64,000 nucleotides of DNA from Schistocerca nitens (Eukaryota; Arthropoda; Insecta; Orthoptera; Acrididae). This document shows positions 43,289-54,608 of the stretch, piece after piece. The position numbers and the translations under genes were made by a program. Numbering within the stretch: position 1 is the stretch's first letter; each line of letters begins with the position of its first letter. The stretch lies in NCBI RefSeq assembly GCF_023898315.1, contig NC_064616.1, forward strand, positions 546,149,602-546,213,601, written 5' to 3'. The notes under the pieces were generated by a model. That model was given only the letters and a program-made list of their open reading frames with translations, did no database searches and was not told the DNA's origin.

Positions 43289-45405
43289 TACACAAAATCA
43301 TAAAATGACGTACACATAATACAGTACGGAGACAACCGATATCAAATAAGGTGGTCGTTTCTGTAAATTATTCTTTTTTCAGTGCCGTTTCTACAGTTTT
43401 GAGCAGAGGCACCGGAAAACTTGTACTCTAGTGCATAACAGCATGTCTCTGTAATTAAATGTTTTTGCTTCTGGTTTACAAAGCGTTACACTGACATTCA
43501 CCCTGCTGCACAAAAGGTTAGTTGTTTATTTGTTTACGTTTTTATAGAACAAGGAGTGGTTTCTAGTAGATTTTGGAATGTTACACTCACGGATTTAATA
43601 TACGTTTAATTTCTAAGGTGTCAGAAACATACTTCACAACTGTCTTCGCAGTTTTCAAATTGTTGTATATTTGCTTACGTTTTTTGCTGACAACTCTATG
43701 ATTTCCTTTTCGTGGGATTGTATATTTGATTGTTACTTACTTCATCTTAATCACCGCCTGAAAGATAAGTGAAAGTATGAACAGTAGAAATCAAATATTA
43801 GTTTTCTGGTTTAGTGAGGCATCTCCTTTAGATAGGATGCAGAGGAGATGTGGAGAAGAGTGAGGTGGGTGCCGCTTAGCTCACGCCATTCTGTCAGCCA
43901 CTCTGATGTCCCAACGTGATGTCACGTCGGTCACTGTACACAACGACTAGAAATCTTTGTACAAGTTCGCGCATGCGGCTTGCAAACCACTGAATTTACA
44001 GGGAACTGCGACACACCAAGTTTGAGAGCGCAACATTTCAACTGTTATGCAGATAGACAATCAAAATGATTTACTTAACTGATTATTTTGCCAAGAAGCC
44101 ATCTCTAACGAATTTTCACAATATCTTTAATAAGACTTATAAGAATTGAACAACCAGAGGGATCGACCTACCCTATAAAATCGCTCACCAAGACGCATGG
44201 GATGTGTTAATTACATGTTCATTTGCACAATTTAACAGCAAATGAAGGGCGATTAAATCAGCTGTTTAGTTAACATTGTAGCAGTAAGCATTAGAGAACT
44301 TAGTCATATGTCATGAAACTCACTTATAACATAGGTTTTCTATGTTTTATTGCCTATTTTAATTAATTAATCTCATTTCTTGATAGCTTTTCCTATAAAT
44401 TAAATTTCATTGAAGATACATACATCTGGATAGCAGCCCTGGAAAGAACAGATCACTTCCTGCAGGACTGACATTAAATTCTCGTGTAAATTGTAACCAT
44501 GTGTAAAAATTGAATATCGATCTCATTATTTGAAATGTGAAACAACTTTAATTGAGATTGTGAGTGAATTACTTAACGTATTTTTATTTTGATATATCAT
44601 TTTAACTATAATGAAATCGTGCTTCTACTGACAATTCTAGGTTTTATGATCACATTCTTGTATCAAAAGTGGTAATTGAGGCTGGCGATAACTCTAACTC
44701 ATTTTACTACGTACAGTCACCGAAACTGAAGGGTTAGAGGAACTAATCTTATGAAGAGGTCTTCCATCTTTGTTTTCAACAAGTTGTAATGACGCAATTA
44801 GAGAGGCAGGATTAGTATGAACCCTATAACTATATGAGCCAAAGACAGTTAATTAATCTTATAATTATAGGAATAATATTACGGAACAAGCTACCAAAAC
44901 AATCACAAAAATTATTTTCTGTGGTCTATAGACGCATTACTGCTTTGTCTGGACGTTACAATACAGACAGTTCCTTAGATGCTCTCAGTGTGGGTTTAGG
45001 AGGCGGTACTACACCTTTGATAACATTTCCGTATTATTGTGCAGGTTGTCTGCACAAAAGATGCAGCCGAGCGGTCTGTAGAGACAAGCCTTTGAAACTG
45101 AATGGCAATGACGGAAGGGAGGGATGAGAACTCTCGATATCTGTTATACAGTCGAAGGGTTATACAAATTTTGTATCTAATAACGCTACAATACCATGCA
45201 AAAGGAATTTAAAGGTTTAGTTGAGACTGAAAGAACAAAATTTTACAGTGATCGTGAGACGGGGTTCTTTATTTTGTAAATGAAGATGTTAAAATTTCAG
45301 GCATTGGTCAAGTGAAAGAAGTGATGGTCCAAATAGTAAAATTTCTTCCGCGGTCAACTACAATAATTTTCAATGGAACTGAACGAAGAGTTTGCTTACG
45401 TTATA
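43289..45405. other. Gene-free stretch
   Basis: No recognisable coding or repeat signature. The frame at 44834-45127 has no motif and no codon-based support that I can see. Confidence 0.4.
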
Positions 45406-47287
45406 CAGGGTGGTCCATTGATAGTTACCAGGCCAAATATATCACGAAATAAGCGTCAAATAAAATATCTACAAAGAACGAAACTTGTCTAGCTATAAGG
45501 GAGAAACCAGATGGCGCTATGGTTGGCCGGCTAGATGGCGCTGCCATAGGTCAAACGGATATCAACCGCGTTTTTAAAATAGGAACTCCCATTTTTTTAT
45601 TACATATTCGTGCAATACGTAAAGAAATATGAAAGTTTTAGTTGGACCAATTTTTTCGCTTTGTGATAGATGGCGCTGTAATAGTCAGAAACGAATAAGT
45701 ACGTGGTATCACGTAACAATCCGCCAATGAGGACGGTATTTGCTTCGTGATACATTAACCGTGTTAAAATGGACCGTTAGCAATTGCGGAAAATGTCGAT
45801 ATCGTGTTGATGTATGGCTATTGTGATCAAAATGCCCAACGGGCGTGTGCTATGTATGCTGCTCGGTATCCTGGACGACATCATCCATGTGTCCGGACCG
45901 TTCGCCGGATAGTTACGTCATTTAAGGAAACAGGAAGTGTTCAGCCACATGTGAAAAGTCAACCACGACCTGCAACATATGATGATGCCCAAGTAGGTGT
46001 TTTAGCTGTTGTAGCGGCTAATCCGCACATCAGTAGTAGACAAATTGAGCGAGAGACGGTAATCTCAAAAACGTCGGTGTTCAGAATGCTACATCAACAT
46101 CGATTGCACCCTTACTATATTTCTATGCACCAGGAATTGCATGGCGACGACTTTGAATGTCGTGTACAGTTCTGCCAATGGACACAAGAGAAAATACGGG
46201 AGGATGGGAGATTTTTTGCAAACGTTCTATTTAGTGACGAAGCGTCATTCACCAACAGCGGTAATGTAAACCAGCGTAATATGCATTATTGGGCAACGGA
46301 AAATCCCCAATGGCTTCGACAAGTGGAACATCAGCGACCTTGGCGCGTTAATGTATGGTGCTGCATTATGGGAGGAAGGATAATTGGCTCCCATTTTATC
46401 GATGGCAACCTAAATGGTGCAATGTTTGCTGATATCCTACGCTATGTTCTACCAATATTAGTACAAGATATTTCACTGCATGACAATGGCGATGTACTTC
46501 CAACATAATGGATGTCTGGAACATAGTTTGCATACGGTTGAAGCGGTACTGAATAGCATATTTCATGGCAGAGGGATTGGTAATCGAAGCAACATACCGT
46601 GGCCCGCACGTTCACCGCAACTGACGGCCCTGGATTTCCTTCTGTGGGGAAAGTTGAAAGATATTTGCTATCGTGATCCACCAATAACGCCTCACAACAT
46701 GCGTCAGCGCATTGTCAATGCATGTGTGAACATTACGGAAGGCGAACTACTCGCTGTTGAGAGAAATGTCGTTACACGTGTTGCCAAATGCATTGAGGCT
46801 GACCGACCACCATTTTGAGCATTAATTGGACTAATTTGGTATTTACAGGTAATCATGCTGTAACAACATGCGTTCTCAGAAATCATAAGTTCACAAAGGT
46901 ACATGAATCACATTGTAACAACCGAAATAAAATGTAAAACGTACCTACGTTCTGTATTTTAATTTAAAAAACCTACCTGTTACCAACTGTTCGTCTAAAA
47001 TTGTGAGCCATATGTTTGCGACTATTACAGCGCCATCTATCATAAAGCGAAATAAGTTGTCCAACTAAAATATTCATATTTCTTTACGTACTACACGAAT
47101 ATGTAATAAAAATGGGAGTTCCTATTTTAAAAACGCAGTAGATATTCGTTTGACCTATCTTGCCGGCCAACCATAGCGCCATCTGGTTTCTCCCTTAATG
47201 CTAGACAAGTTTCGTTCTTTGTAGATATTTTGTTTGACGCTTATTTCGCGAGATATTTGGCTCGGTCACGATCAATGGACCACCCTG
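45406..47287 (+). mobile_element. DD41D mariner-like element, copy 2 (1882 bp)
   Basis: TIRs begin cagggtggtccattgatag on both sides (right end complement), with TA at 45404-45405 and 47288-47289. Interior aligns with copy 1 (20867-22761) along its whole length. The TIRs are better matched than in copy 1. Confidence 0.92.
45769..46818 (+). pseudogene. DD41D mariner-like transposase, copy 2, frameshifted
   Basis: About 350 codons. A one-base loss near 45780 breaks the start region, so the long frame opens at 45804 (MLMYGYCDQNAQRACAMYAA). Landmarks: HTHs, then VLFSDEASFTNSGNVNQRN (first Asp), WRVNVWCCIMGGRIIGSHF; a two-base loss near 46488 then shifts frame; YFQHNGCLEHSLHTVEAVL (second catalytic Asp is Asn), SPQLTALDFLLWGKLKD (third Asp kept), ending RVAKCIEADRPPF. 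The spacing of second to third catalytic position is 41, as in copy 1. Confidence 0.85.
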
Positions 47288-47344
47288 TATATTACTGAAA
47301 AGTACCTTGGTTAAGCCAAAGGGAAAGTGTGAATCTAGTTTTCG

Positions 47345-47916
47345 ATATAAAACGACCTATTTTTGAATTTATGGAGAAAAAAGGAGTGCAGGAACGAAAA
47401 TTATAACATCTAGAATGAATTGCAGACCTCGCATTTGAAGTGGACACGACTGCACACTGATCATTCTACGACACTGCAGGGTGAAAAACAACTTATTCGT
47501 CTTTCGAAAGGGATGCATTAAAGAAGAAAATCGCATTGCAGAATGGTGAGACTCTGACAAAAACCCCATTTCAGTTCCCTAAGCATGTGGGTGTTAAATA
47601 AAACGCGAGATCTGAAGAATTCATTATGGCCTTGAAAGAATTAAAAAGACATTGCCAATCTTACTTATGTTTTTGAGCTGTTTACGAGACCGTTTGCTGG
47701 TTCAGCGGAAAGTCCCCCTGTGCATGTTCGGATGGAACTCGTAGATCTGCAATGTAATTCACGTTTTACAGACATATATGTTTAAATTGATACTATCCAG
47801 GACGCTTACAGTGGTTTCTTCAGGTGGGAATTCCACGTTTCCACAATGAAGTTGTAAAAATGTTACAATATTTCGATCAACACATGTATGTGAAAGACGT
47901 TTTTCGATTATGAAAC
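47345..47916 (+). pseudogene. hAT transposase C-terminal relic (GTF2IRD2-like type)
   Basis: Patches in order resemble the hAT proteins related to GTF2IRD2 and FAM200: IADLAFEVDTTAH (the ADLAFLVDITEHLN block), LKELKRHCQSYL, VHVRMELVDLQCNSRF (the LQMELIDLQ block), and CE-RRFSIMK just before 47916, matching the C-terminal dimerisation word CExxFSxMK. Stops and frameshifts throughout. A Tc1-like element begins at the TA at 47917-47918 and removes the continuity of the last part; a possible continuation after 49300 is too weak to call. Confidence 0.5.
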
Positions 47917-47918
47917 TA

Positions 47919-49298
47919 CAATGTTGTCCAAAATTAAAGCAACAAACGTAAATTTAGCAAGGTTGTATTTACTTTGCCACAAAACAGTATAAACAGGTGA
48001 CAGTACAGTAGAAGCAATGTATAGCATACTGAATAAGCTGCAACATGCATAACGGTAGACATATAGTTTCTTCGTTTATTTTCCAAGTTAACGGATTTGT
48101 ACACACATTCTGACAACTGCCTGATGTGCTCAGTATGGGGTGTGACCACCACTGGCACTAATACAGGCCTGACAACGACTGGCCATGCTGTGAATGATAT
48201 CATCAGTCTCATTCTGAGGCAATAACACCCATTCATCCTGCAGAGTTGCTCACAAGTCTTAGAGGGCTGTTAGTGGATGATGATGTAATGCAACCCGTCT
48301 CCCTAGTGCATCTCAGACATGCTTTATGGAATTAAGATCTGGAGAGTGAGCAGATCACGTAGATCGCGTCACGCGTGTAATACCTTCCGATATGAGAGAG
48401 GAGGGGGGGAGAGAGGAAAAGAGAAAATCTTCAACTATCCATGCTCTATGAGGTCGAGCATTATCGTCCATCAAGACGAAGTCTGGGCCTGCAGCACCTC
48501 GCAACAACTGCTCGTGAGTTCCCAAGATCTCCTCACGCTTCCTGACAGCAGTTTTGTCTTGCTGATTCACCTCTACAATTTCGTGTGGTCAACATAATCC
48601 CTGCCCACATCATTTGGGATCCTCCATCCTACTCGATATAGTCTCTTTCCACAATGTTTGGATGCCCTCCAGATGCGAACCCTCCGAGAATCACTCTCCA
48701 GACCAAATTGGGACTCATCTGTGAAAAGAACGTTGGCCCACCGTTCGGTCATCCAGGTGGCATGTTGACGGTTTCACTCTAGATGTACCCTTCTGTGAAT
48801 ACAAGCCAGGATTAAGCAGACAGCAAGTCTGCAACAGTAAAGGCAACTCTGCTGAAACCTTTTGCAAACCGTTTGCTTAGATATAACACGTCTAGGGGAT
48901 GCTGCAAGGGTAGATGCCTGTTGCAGTGCAGTACTAAGTCGGAACCGTCACGCCCTGACAGCCGAATAACGGTCCACTCTTCATAATGTCACACGTGGTC
49001 GGCTCTGTCCTCGTCTCCGCGGTACAGTTGCGGTCTGTATAAACTGTCGTCCCATCCAAGAAACAGCAGAACGATTCACATTAAGCCACCGGCCCACATC
49101 ACTCTGCGACTCGCCTGCTTCCATTCTTCCTATGGCTCTCCATAGCAGACAGTCCGTAGGAGCCTTCGTTGAGCGGAATGCAATTTTCTGTCCAGAACAC
49201 GGCTGTAACTACAGCAGTCGACAGTTTGTATGATTATATCGTGAATTAGGTACCTGACGGAGAGGTAGCAATTTGTTGCTTCATTTTGCACACCTGTG
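47919..49298 (-). mobile_element. Tc1-like element (fourth family), 1380 bp
   Basis: TIR left begins caatgttgtccaaaattaaa; right end complement begins cacaggtgtgcaaaatgaag; both run into agcaacaaa. TA at 47917-47918 and 49299-49300. Holds a minus-strand transposase relic. Confidence 0.75.
48130..49140 (-). pseudogene. Tc1-like transposase relic, fourth family
   Basis: In order on the minus strand: SQSDVGRWLNVNRSAVSW (HTH, about 49110), GQSRPRVT, WANVLFTDESQFGLESDSRR (first Asp, about 48730), FVLMDDNARPHRAWIVEDFL (second Asp, 48490-48430), and SAHSPDLNSIKHV (about 48330), where the catalytic Glu is Lys. Stops and frameshifts throughout; an insertion rich in ctctc near 48400 lengthens the second-to-third spacing. 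Confidence 0.7.
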
Positions 49299-49388
49299 TA
49301 AATAACCCACAATTACGTAGTAACCTTGAGTGGCAAAATGTGTGATACTGCCTGCGTCTGTTCGTATTCTGACAGTTTGTACCGGATT

Positions 49389-49410
49389 AAAAAAAAAAAA
49401 AAAAAAAAAA
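49389..49410. repeat. Poly(A) run
   Basis: 22 consecutive A residues. Neighbouring sequence gives no clear retroelement 3' end. Confidence 0.8.
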
Positions 49411-49656
49411 ACTATGTCTTCAGAGTGCCAAAAGTCATTGCGTGTGAAAGAAAATTTGTTTCGTTTGAGATCTATGTTGTACAGAAATATGAAGCCAATA
49501 TGTATGCCATGTTGCTCCAATGCCATCTAAATATATCACGTTCACGGTTTCCCCTCTTCCCCATCCTCAACGTCAGAAAGTGTGGAATGGCAGTGGGGGA
49601 AGTTTCCAGTCAGGCAAGCGCTATAGCATGGAAGCCTGAGGAGAAATCAAGACATG

Positions 49657-49895
49657 GATTGGATTGGATTGTTTGGGGGAAGAGACCAAACAGCGAGGTC
49701 ATCGGTCTCATCGGATTAGGGGAGGATGGGGAACGAAGTCGGCCGTGCCCTTTCAAAGGAACCATCCCAGCAATTTCCTGGAGCGATTTAGGGAAATCAC
49801 GGAAAACCTAAATCAGGATGGCCGGACGCGGGATTGAACCGTCGTCCTCCCGAATGCGAGTCCAGTGTGCTACCAGTGCGCCACCTTGCTCGATC
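49657..49895 (-). mobile_element. SINE family 2 copy, minus
   Basis: Same family as 34442-34689 (B-box complement gggattgaaccgtcgtcc). Perfect 11-bp duplication atcaagacatg at 49646-49656 and 49896-49906. Inserted at the start of the RT region of an old LINE. Confidence 0.9.
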
Positions 49896-50700
49896 ATCAA
49901 GACATGTTCATAGTATTTGTCGACCTGGAAAAAGTGCTCGACGGTGTAAAATAGGGTGAGATGTTTGATATTCTGAGAAAAATATGTGTAAACTGTAGGA
50001 AAAGATGGGAAATATAAAGTGTGTACAAGAACCAAGAGGGAACACTGAGGCTGGAACACCACGAACTAAGTGTTTGGATAAAGAATGTAGTAGGACATAT
50101 ATGTAACTTTTCTCCCCGTGTTGTTCAATCCATACATCAAAGAAGGATTGACGGAAATATAAGAAACTTTCTACAGTGAGATTGAAATTAGGGTTGAAAG
50201 GGTATCAGTGATAAGATTCGCTGCTGACATCGCTATCCTCTGTGAAAATGAAGAAGAATTACAGAATCTGTTCAACAGAATGAACAGTCTGTTGACTACA
50301 GAATGTGGACTCCGAGTAAATTGGAGAAAGACGAAAGGAATTGCAAGTAGCAGAAATGATAGTAGCGAAAACTTACCATCCGAATTACCAAGAATAGAAG
50401 AAGTTGATGAATTCTCTTACCCAGGTAGCAAGATAACCCACTTTGGATGGTTCAAGGAGGACATAAACAGCAGACTAGCACTCGGAAAATGGACATTCCT
50501 GGCCAATAGATTCTGCCAGTATCAAACATAATCGGTAATTTGAGGAAGAAATTTCTCAGTATGTTCGTTTGGAGCACTGCACTGTACGGTAATCAAACAT
50601 GGACTGTGGGAAAACCGCAACAGAAGAGAAGTGAAAAATTTGAGATGTGGTGCTACAGAAAATGATGAAAATTATGTGGACTGATTAGCTACAATACGCA
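49896..50700 (+). pseudogene. Older RTE-like LINE RT and C-terminal relic (different subfamily)
   Basis: Reads QDMFIVFVDLEKVLDGVK (the LDLEKAFDRV block), SVYKNQEGTLRLEHHE, then frame 50208-50531: MIRFAADIAILCENEEELQN (catalytic FADD has become FAAD), LRVNWRKTK, GSKITHFGWFKEDINSRLALGK, and beyond it WSTALYGNQTW and KFEMWCYRK. Motif order matches the RTE-like copies but sequence is clearly different. Several stops and frameshifts. The SINE at 49657 interrupts its 5' side. Confidence 0.65.
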
Positions 50701-50778
50701 TTCGTTGAAAACCAAAGGAGACAAGTAATCCCCCTTGTCAACAGAGACCATCGCCACATTGCTTTATGCTATCTACAG

Positions 50779-52063
50779 CATTGGTTCCCAGCCTGATGGT
50801 GATTACCCCCTGAGGGGTAAAATGACATTTTCTGAGGGGTAAAAACTAAACGATTCGATTCTGTTTCAGTCACGAAACTAAATAATTTCCCAAATATCAT
50901 TACTATTATCAAGATTTTGGTAGACTCTAACACTGATTGTATATGTTATCAATACTTACTTTTTCTTAATTAGTAGCATGAATGCGGTGGAGGTCAGAGG
51001 TTCCTCACACAGTCAACCAACTTAACACATACCTTGCACGTCACTGATGAATAAAAGTGGGACATATACGTAACGAATGTTAAATAACTGAAGACAATGT
51101 CTTAGCGACGTTGTAGATAGTACCTGCAGTAGTCATGAAATTACTTCATTATTCAGTCCGAAACAAATAAATGACATGCCTTAACTGACAGCACGACACA
51201 GCAGTAACTACGTAAGGTCTGCTACAGTTCTGTACACTGTATTATTAGTATTATTATTATAATTGTTATTATTATTATTATATTACTAGTAGTGGCTGTG
51301 GTGAGACACAAAACATTAACAGGCTTCCCGGGTTCGATTCCCGGCGGGGTCAGGGATTTTCTCTGCCTCGTGATGACTGGGTGTTGTGTGTTGTCCTTAA
51401 GTTAGTTAGGTTTAAGTAGTTCTAAGTTCTAGGGGACTGATGACCATCGATGTTAAGTCCCATAGTGCTCAGAGCCATTTGAACCATTAACAGGCTGAAG
51501 TCTTCTAATTTCTACCATTTCAGAAGTAAGGAGTGCAGCAATCAAGTGATTTATGACATGTTTGATTTTAAATAGGGTTGCAGTGTGCAGATCAAGCAGG
51601 TAAGGCAAAGGAGAGAAGTAATGCAGGATAAGTATGTTTTGTAACAAGTGTCAACCCTCCCCCCACTGTGGATAGCTAGGTTTTGCGCCTGAGAAGAAGT
51701 TGTGGGTAACACTTGCGATTCACCTAGAATTCCTTCATCATTCACTGTAAAGCGCTCACACACACACACACAAACAAATAAAATATCATTAATATTGCAT
51801 CCATTTTAAAATAAAAGTGTATATACTGATCCCAAGCCTTAGCATTTCTTATGGAAGTTGCCTGTTGCATAGTAGACTTGTTCAATGTGTACTTTTTTTA
51901 CAAGAAATGTCTTTCATTCTACAGTTCCGTCAGGTGCTTAAGTTGGTGCTAATGTGAGAAATGAAGGCAGTCAACAGTCGGCAGAGGGGGGAGGGGGGGG
52001 GCTAGTAGCTAATGTCGAACTGACACTCAGGGGTAATGGTCTAAGGAGGATTGAGGACCACTG
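50779..52063. mobile_element. Candidate non-autonomous hAT-like element, 1285 bp
   Basis: Left end cattggttcccagcc and right end complement cagtggtcctcaatcc resemble hAT terminal repeats (CAGTGGTTCCCAACC type), both followed inward by a block ending in attacccc. Imperfect 8-bp duplication atctacag (50771-50778) / atctagaa (52064-52071). No transposase inside. It contains an (ATT)n stretch at 51241-51290 and a chimeric SINE. Confidence 0.5.
51326..51484 (+). mobile_element. Chimeric SINE: family 3 B-box region joined to family 1 tail
   Basis: Starts tcccgggttcgattcccggc followed by ggggtcaggg and tgactgggtgttg as in the family 3 copy at 12340-12395. Near 51394 it switches to the family 1 body (gttagttaggtttaagtagt ... 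agagccatttgaac). A perfect 12-bp duplication cattaacaggct at 51314-51325 and 51485-51496 shows that the chimera inserted as one unit. Confidence 0.88.
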
Positions 52064-52071
52064 ATCTAGAA

Positions 52072-53239
52072 GAACCAAGGAAACGTAATTATTGATGATG
52101 TTTTGAAAACCTATCCTCCAGTATGTGAATCCAGCGTGTTAAACACATCCGTCACTTTACTGTCAGCAAGTTTCATGCACAATGTCTAAAAGAAATGTGA
52201 AGCATTCAGAAGATGAGGAGGAAAAGAAATGAAACTTCTCAGGTTGGGAGTGTACGTGACTTTATTTCAGTGATTGCAAAACCGAGACAGATTTTCAAAT
52301 ATGAGGCTACTTAACAGTATAACATTGTTCACCATCTGGTCAGAATCCGTACACAGACACGGTTCAGGAAGTGCCATAAAGCTTTGCATTGCTCCAGGTT
52401 GGCTTGGGCTGCGTTGTGGTTTGTTGTACTCAATCCCATGCTCCAAACACTTAAATAAGTTCCCACCTCAACACTCTTTTTACATACAGTGAGTTGCTTT
52501 TGCAGAAGGCGACGGTCTCCGTCACCTTCTTTTCTTCATGTCTCGTGTCACCGTTCATTCCCAGCCCACGGCCTATGAGGAAACACCTACATTGAGAGAC
52601 ATAACTGACACCAGAATGTTAATGAAATACGTTTCCCCCTCGATTAAGTGTTAACTAAACACCATTTTGAGGGGGTGTTTCTCAATCAATGCTCATGAAC
52701 CAAAATCTATTTATGTACCCAATATTTTTATGAGGACCAACACCATAATACGTGTAAAATGTAACTTAACGAATACATCTGCATGGGCCAAAGATATAAC
52801 ATATCTCAAACCAACTGAATTTTTTCTCTTTGTCATCCATTTTGTAATGAGCATAATAAAGGCAATTGTCATTTGTTGGCAACAGTGGAATTAGAGGAAG
52901 GACAAAGAAATAGACAAACGTTTTGTGACGAAATATTCTCTGCCGACTTCTCGCGTACTCGCTTCTGACCGGAATCGAATCCATCAACATAGCATACTAT
53001 GATAGGACCTTACGGACGTATTTTAATGGAAGAGAAAATCGTCTTTCCGACATTCCGAGGACGATATCTCCTTACCGAAGTCCCACCTAGCTGAAAGGCT
53101 TTAGGGTATGGTAGCTGACACCTTAGACCACATAACCATTCCGTCTCCTCTCCGATCTCTATCGGCGACCACCTGCACTTCCTTTGTGTACGTCCCCTGT
53201 CAGACAGGCTCGCAAAAACGAGCACTAGCGATCTGGGAT
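52072..53239. other. Gene-free stretch
   Basis: No motif-bearing ORF. The frames near 52666-53282 carry no recognisable domain. Confidence 0.4.
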
Positions 53240-53789
53240 AAAAAATTAACAAAGTATTACAAGCACAAAAACCTTTAGTCACTTACTGAAATCACATGCT
53301 GCTGTGGTGGTGCATAAAACAATAGTGCTAAAGGCGTCGTCAGTATTTAAAATAAAAATATCGTCTCCATCCGTACAACATATTTATGAAGAGATGGTCG
53401 ATGCAAACACGGCATACTATCAGTACTTAGCCTGTAAACTAGCGCGTTTAATGGTTCTGATATGTTTTATTTATTAAGACAGAGGGTTTGAAGTAGTATA
53501 ACCCTTAAAATTTTTACGCGCATGAGTGTGTATCATGGAACCCTCTCTCGGTAAAACTGTCTGCTCTAGTGCTCCCATATCCTCTTCACGCTAGCTCACA
53601 GGCTAAGTACTGATAGTAAGCCGTGTTGCATCGACCATCTCTTCGTGAATATGCTGTACAGATGGAGGTGATATTTTAATTTTAAATACTGACGACGCCT
53701 TTCGCACGACTGTTTTATGCACCTCCACTGCAGGATTTGATTTTAGTGAGTAAATGTTTTTGTGCTTGTAATAGTTTGGTAATTTTTAT
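53240..53789. mobile_element. Foldback element with ~205-bp inverted arms (550 bp)
   Basis: Arms 53240-53444 and 53588-53789 are inverted copies with about 85-90 percent match by eye. Shared words include attacaagcacaaaaac, ggtgcataaaaca, ggcgtcgtcagtatttaaaa, gagatggtcgatgc and ctatcagtacttagcctgt. The loop (53445-53587) is unrelated single-copy-like sequence. No ORF, so it is a non-autonomous foldback or MITE-like element. Confidence 0.85.
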
Positions 53790-54324
53790 GGTACTTAAAG
53801 CTATTACTGTATGTTTCTTCTTCAGTCTCAGTTGGGTAACTAAGTTGTTTGTTACTGAAGGTGTTTCCCTGTACAGGTGTATTTTTGTTTCTCGCGAAAG
53901 AGTATTTAGCTATACGGAAACCATAGCCAAGGATTTCAGTAAATCGTTGTCCTAGAAATGTTTGGCTGTTACCATTTACCGCGAAGATTTTCAACAGTTG
54001 CTGCTTCAGGCATGTTTAAATTTTGCTGTATATAATTGTTAATTTTACATAGTAGACTTTTTTCGTGGACATATTGCTTCCCTGAAAACTAGTAAATTAG
54101 CAATGATGTACTATTAAATTTCTTCAAGAAGGGGCTGAGGAAAAGTGTGTAATGCGGAGATACTTATTTTATCAACTACTGGTTGCTATTATCGCTGAAC
54201 AACTTTCATAAAACAACAGTAAAGTGAATCAGTGACATGTTGCTAATATTCAAGACTCACTGGAGAATTGTCGCTTCGCAACGGAAGATAGAGGTGAAAT
54301 CCGCGTAAGAGAGAGCCGATTATG

Positions 54325-54608
54325 GCAGCCACTGGCATTGCCTACCTCCTACGACCCTCTGCTCCTCTGGAACCGACCGGGAAGACGGACGGAGACGAGT
54401 GTCTCAACCAATAAGACATTCTCATTCCCCACTATATATAGGGGGCGGGACTGGGCGTGGTCTGGTGCAGCCACTGGCATTACCTAACTCTTACTTCCCC
54501 CTGATCCTCTTGCTCCGACCGGAAGACGGACGGGGACGAGTGTCTGTGCCAATGAGAAATTCTCATTCCCCACCATATGCAGGGGGCGGGACTAGGCGTG
54601 GTCATGGC
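54325..54608 (+). repeat. Tandem duplication, 2 x 142 bp, promoter-like
   Basis: gcagccactggcatt starts at 54325 and again at 54467. Each unit ends with a CCAAT-type ccaat(a/g)ag, then tctcattccccac, then a TATA-like word (tatatata in unit 1, atatgca in unit 2), then gggggcgggact. The order CCAAT, TATA, GC box is what a compact RNA polymerase II promoter would show, but no gene is visible downstream. Inference only. Confidence 0.6.

Noticed and set aside
49326..49811. 161-residue plus ORF containing a Lys run
   Set aside because: It runs through a poly(A) run and into a SINE, so it is a chance frame.
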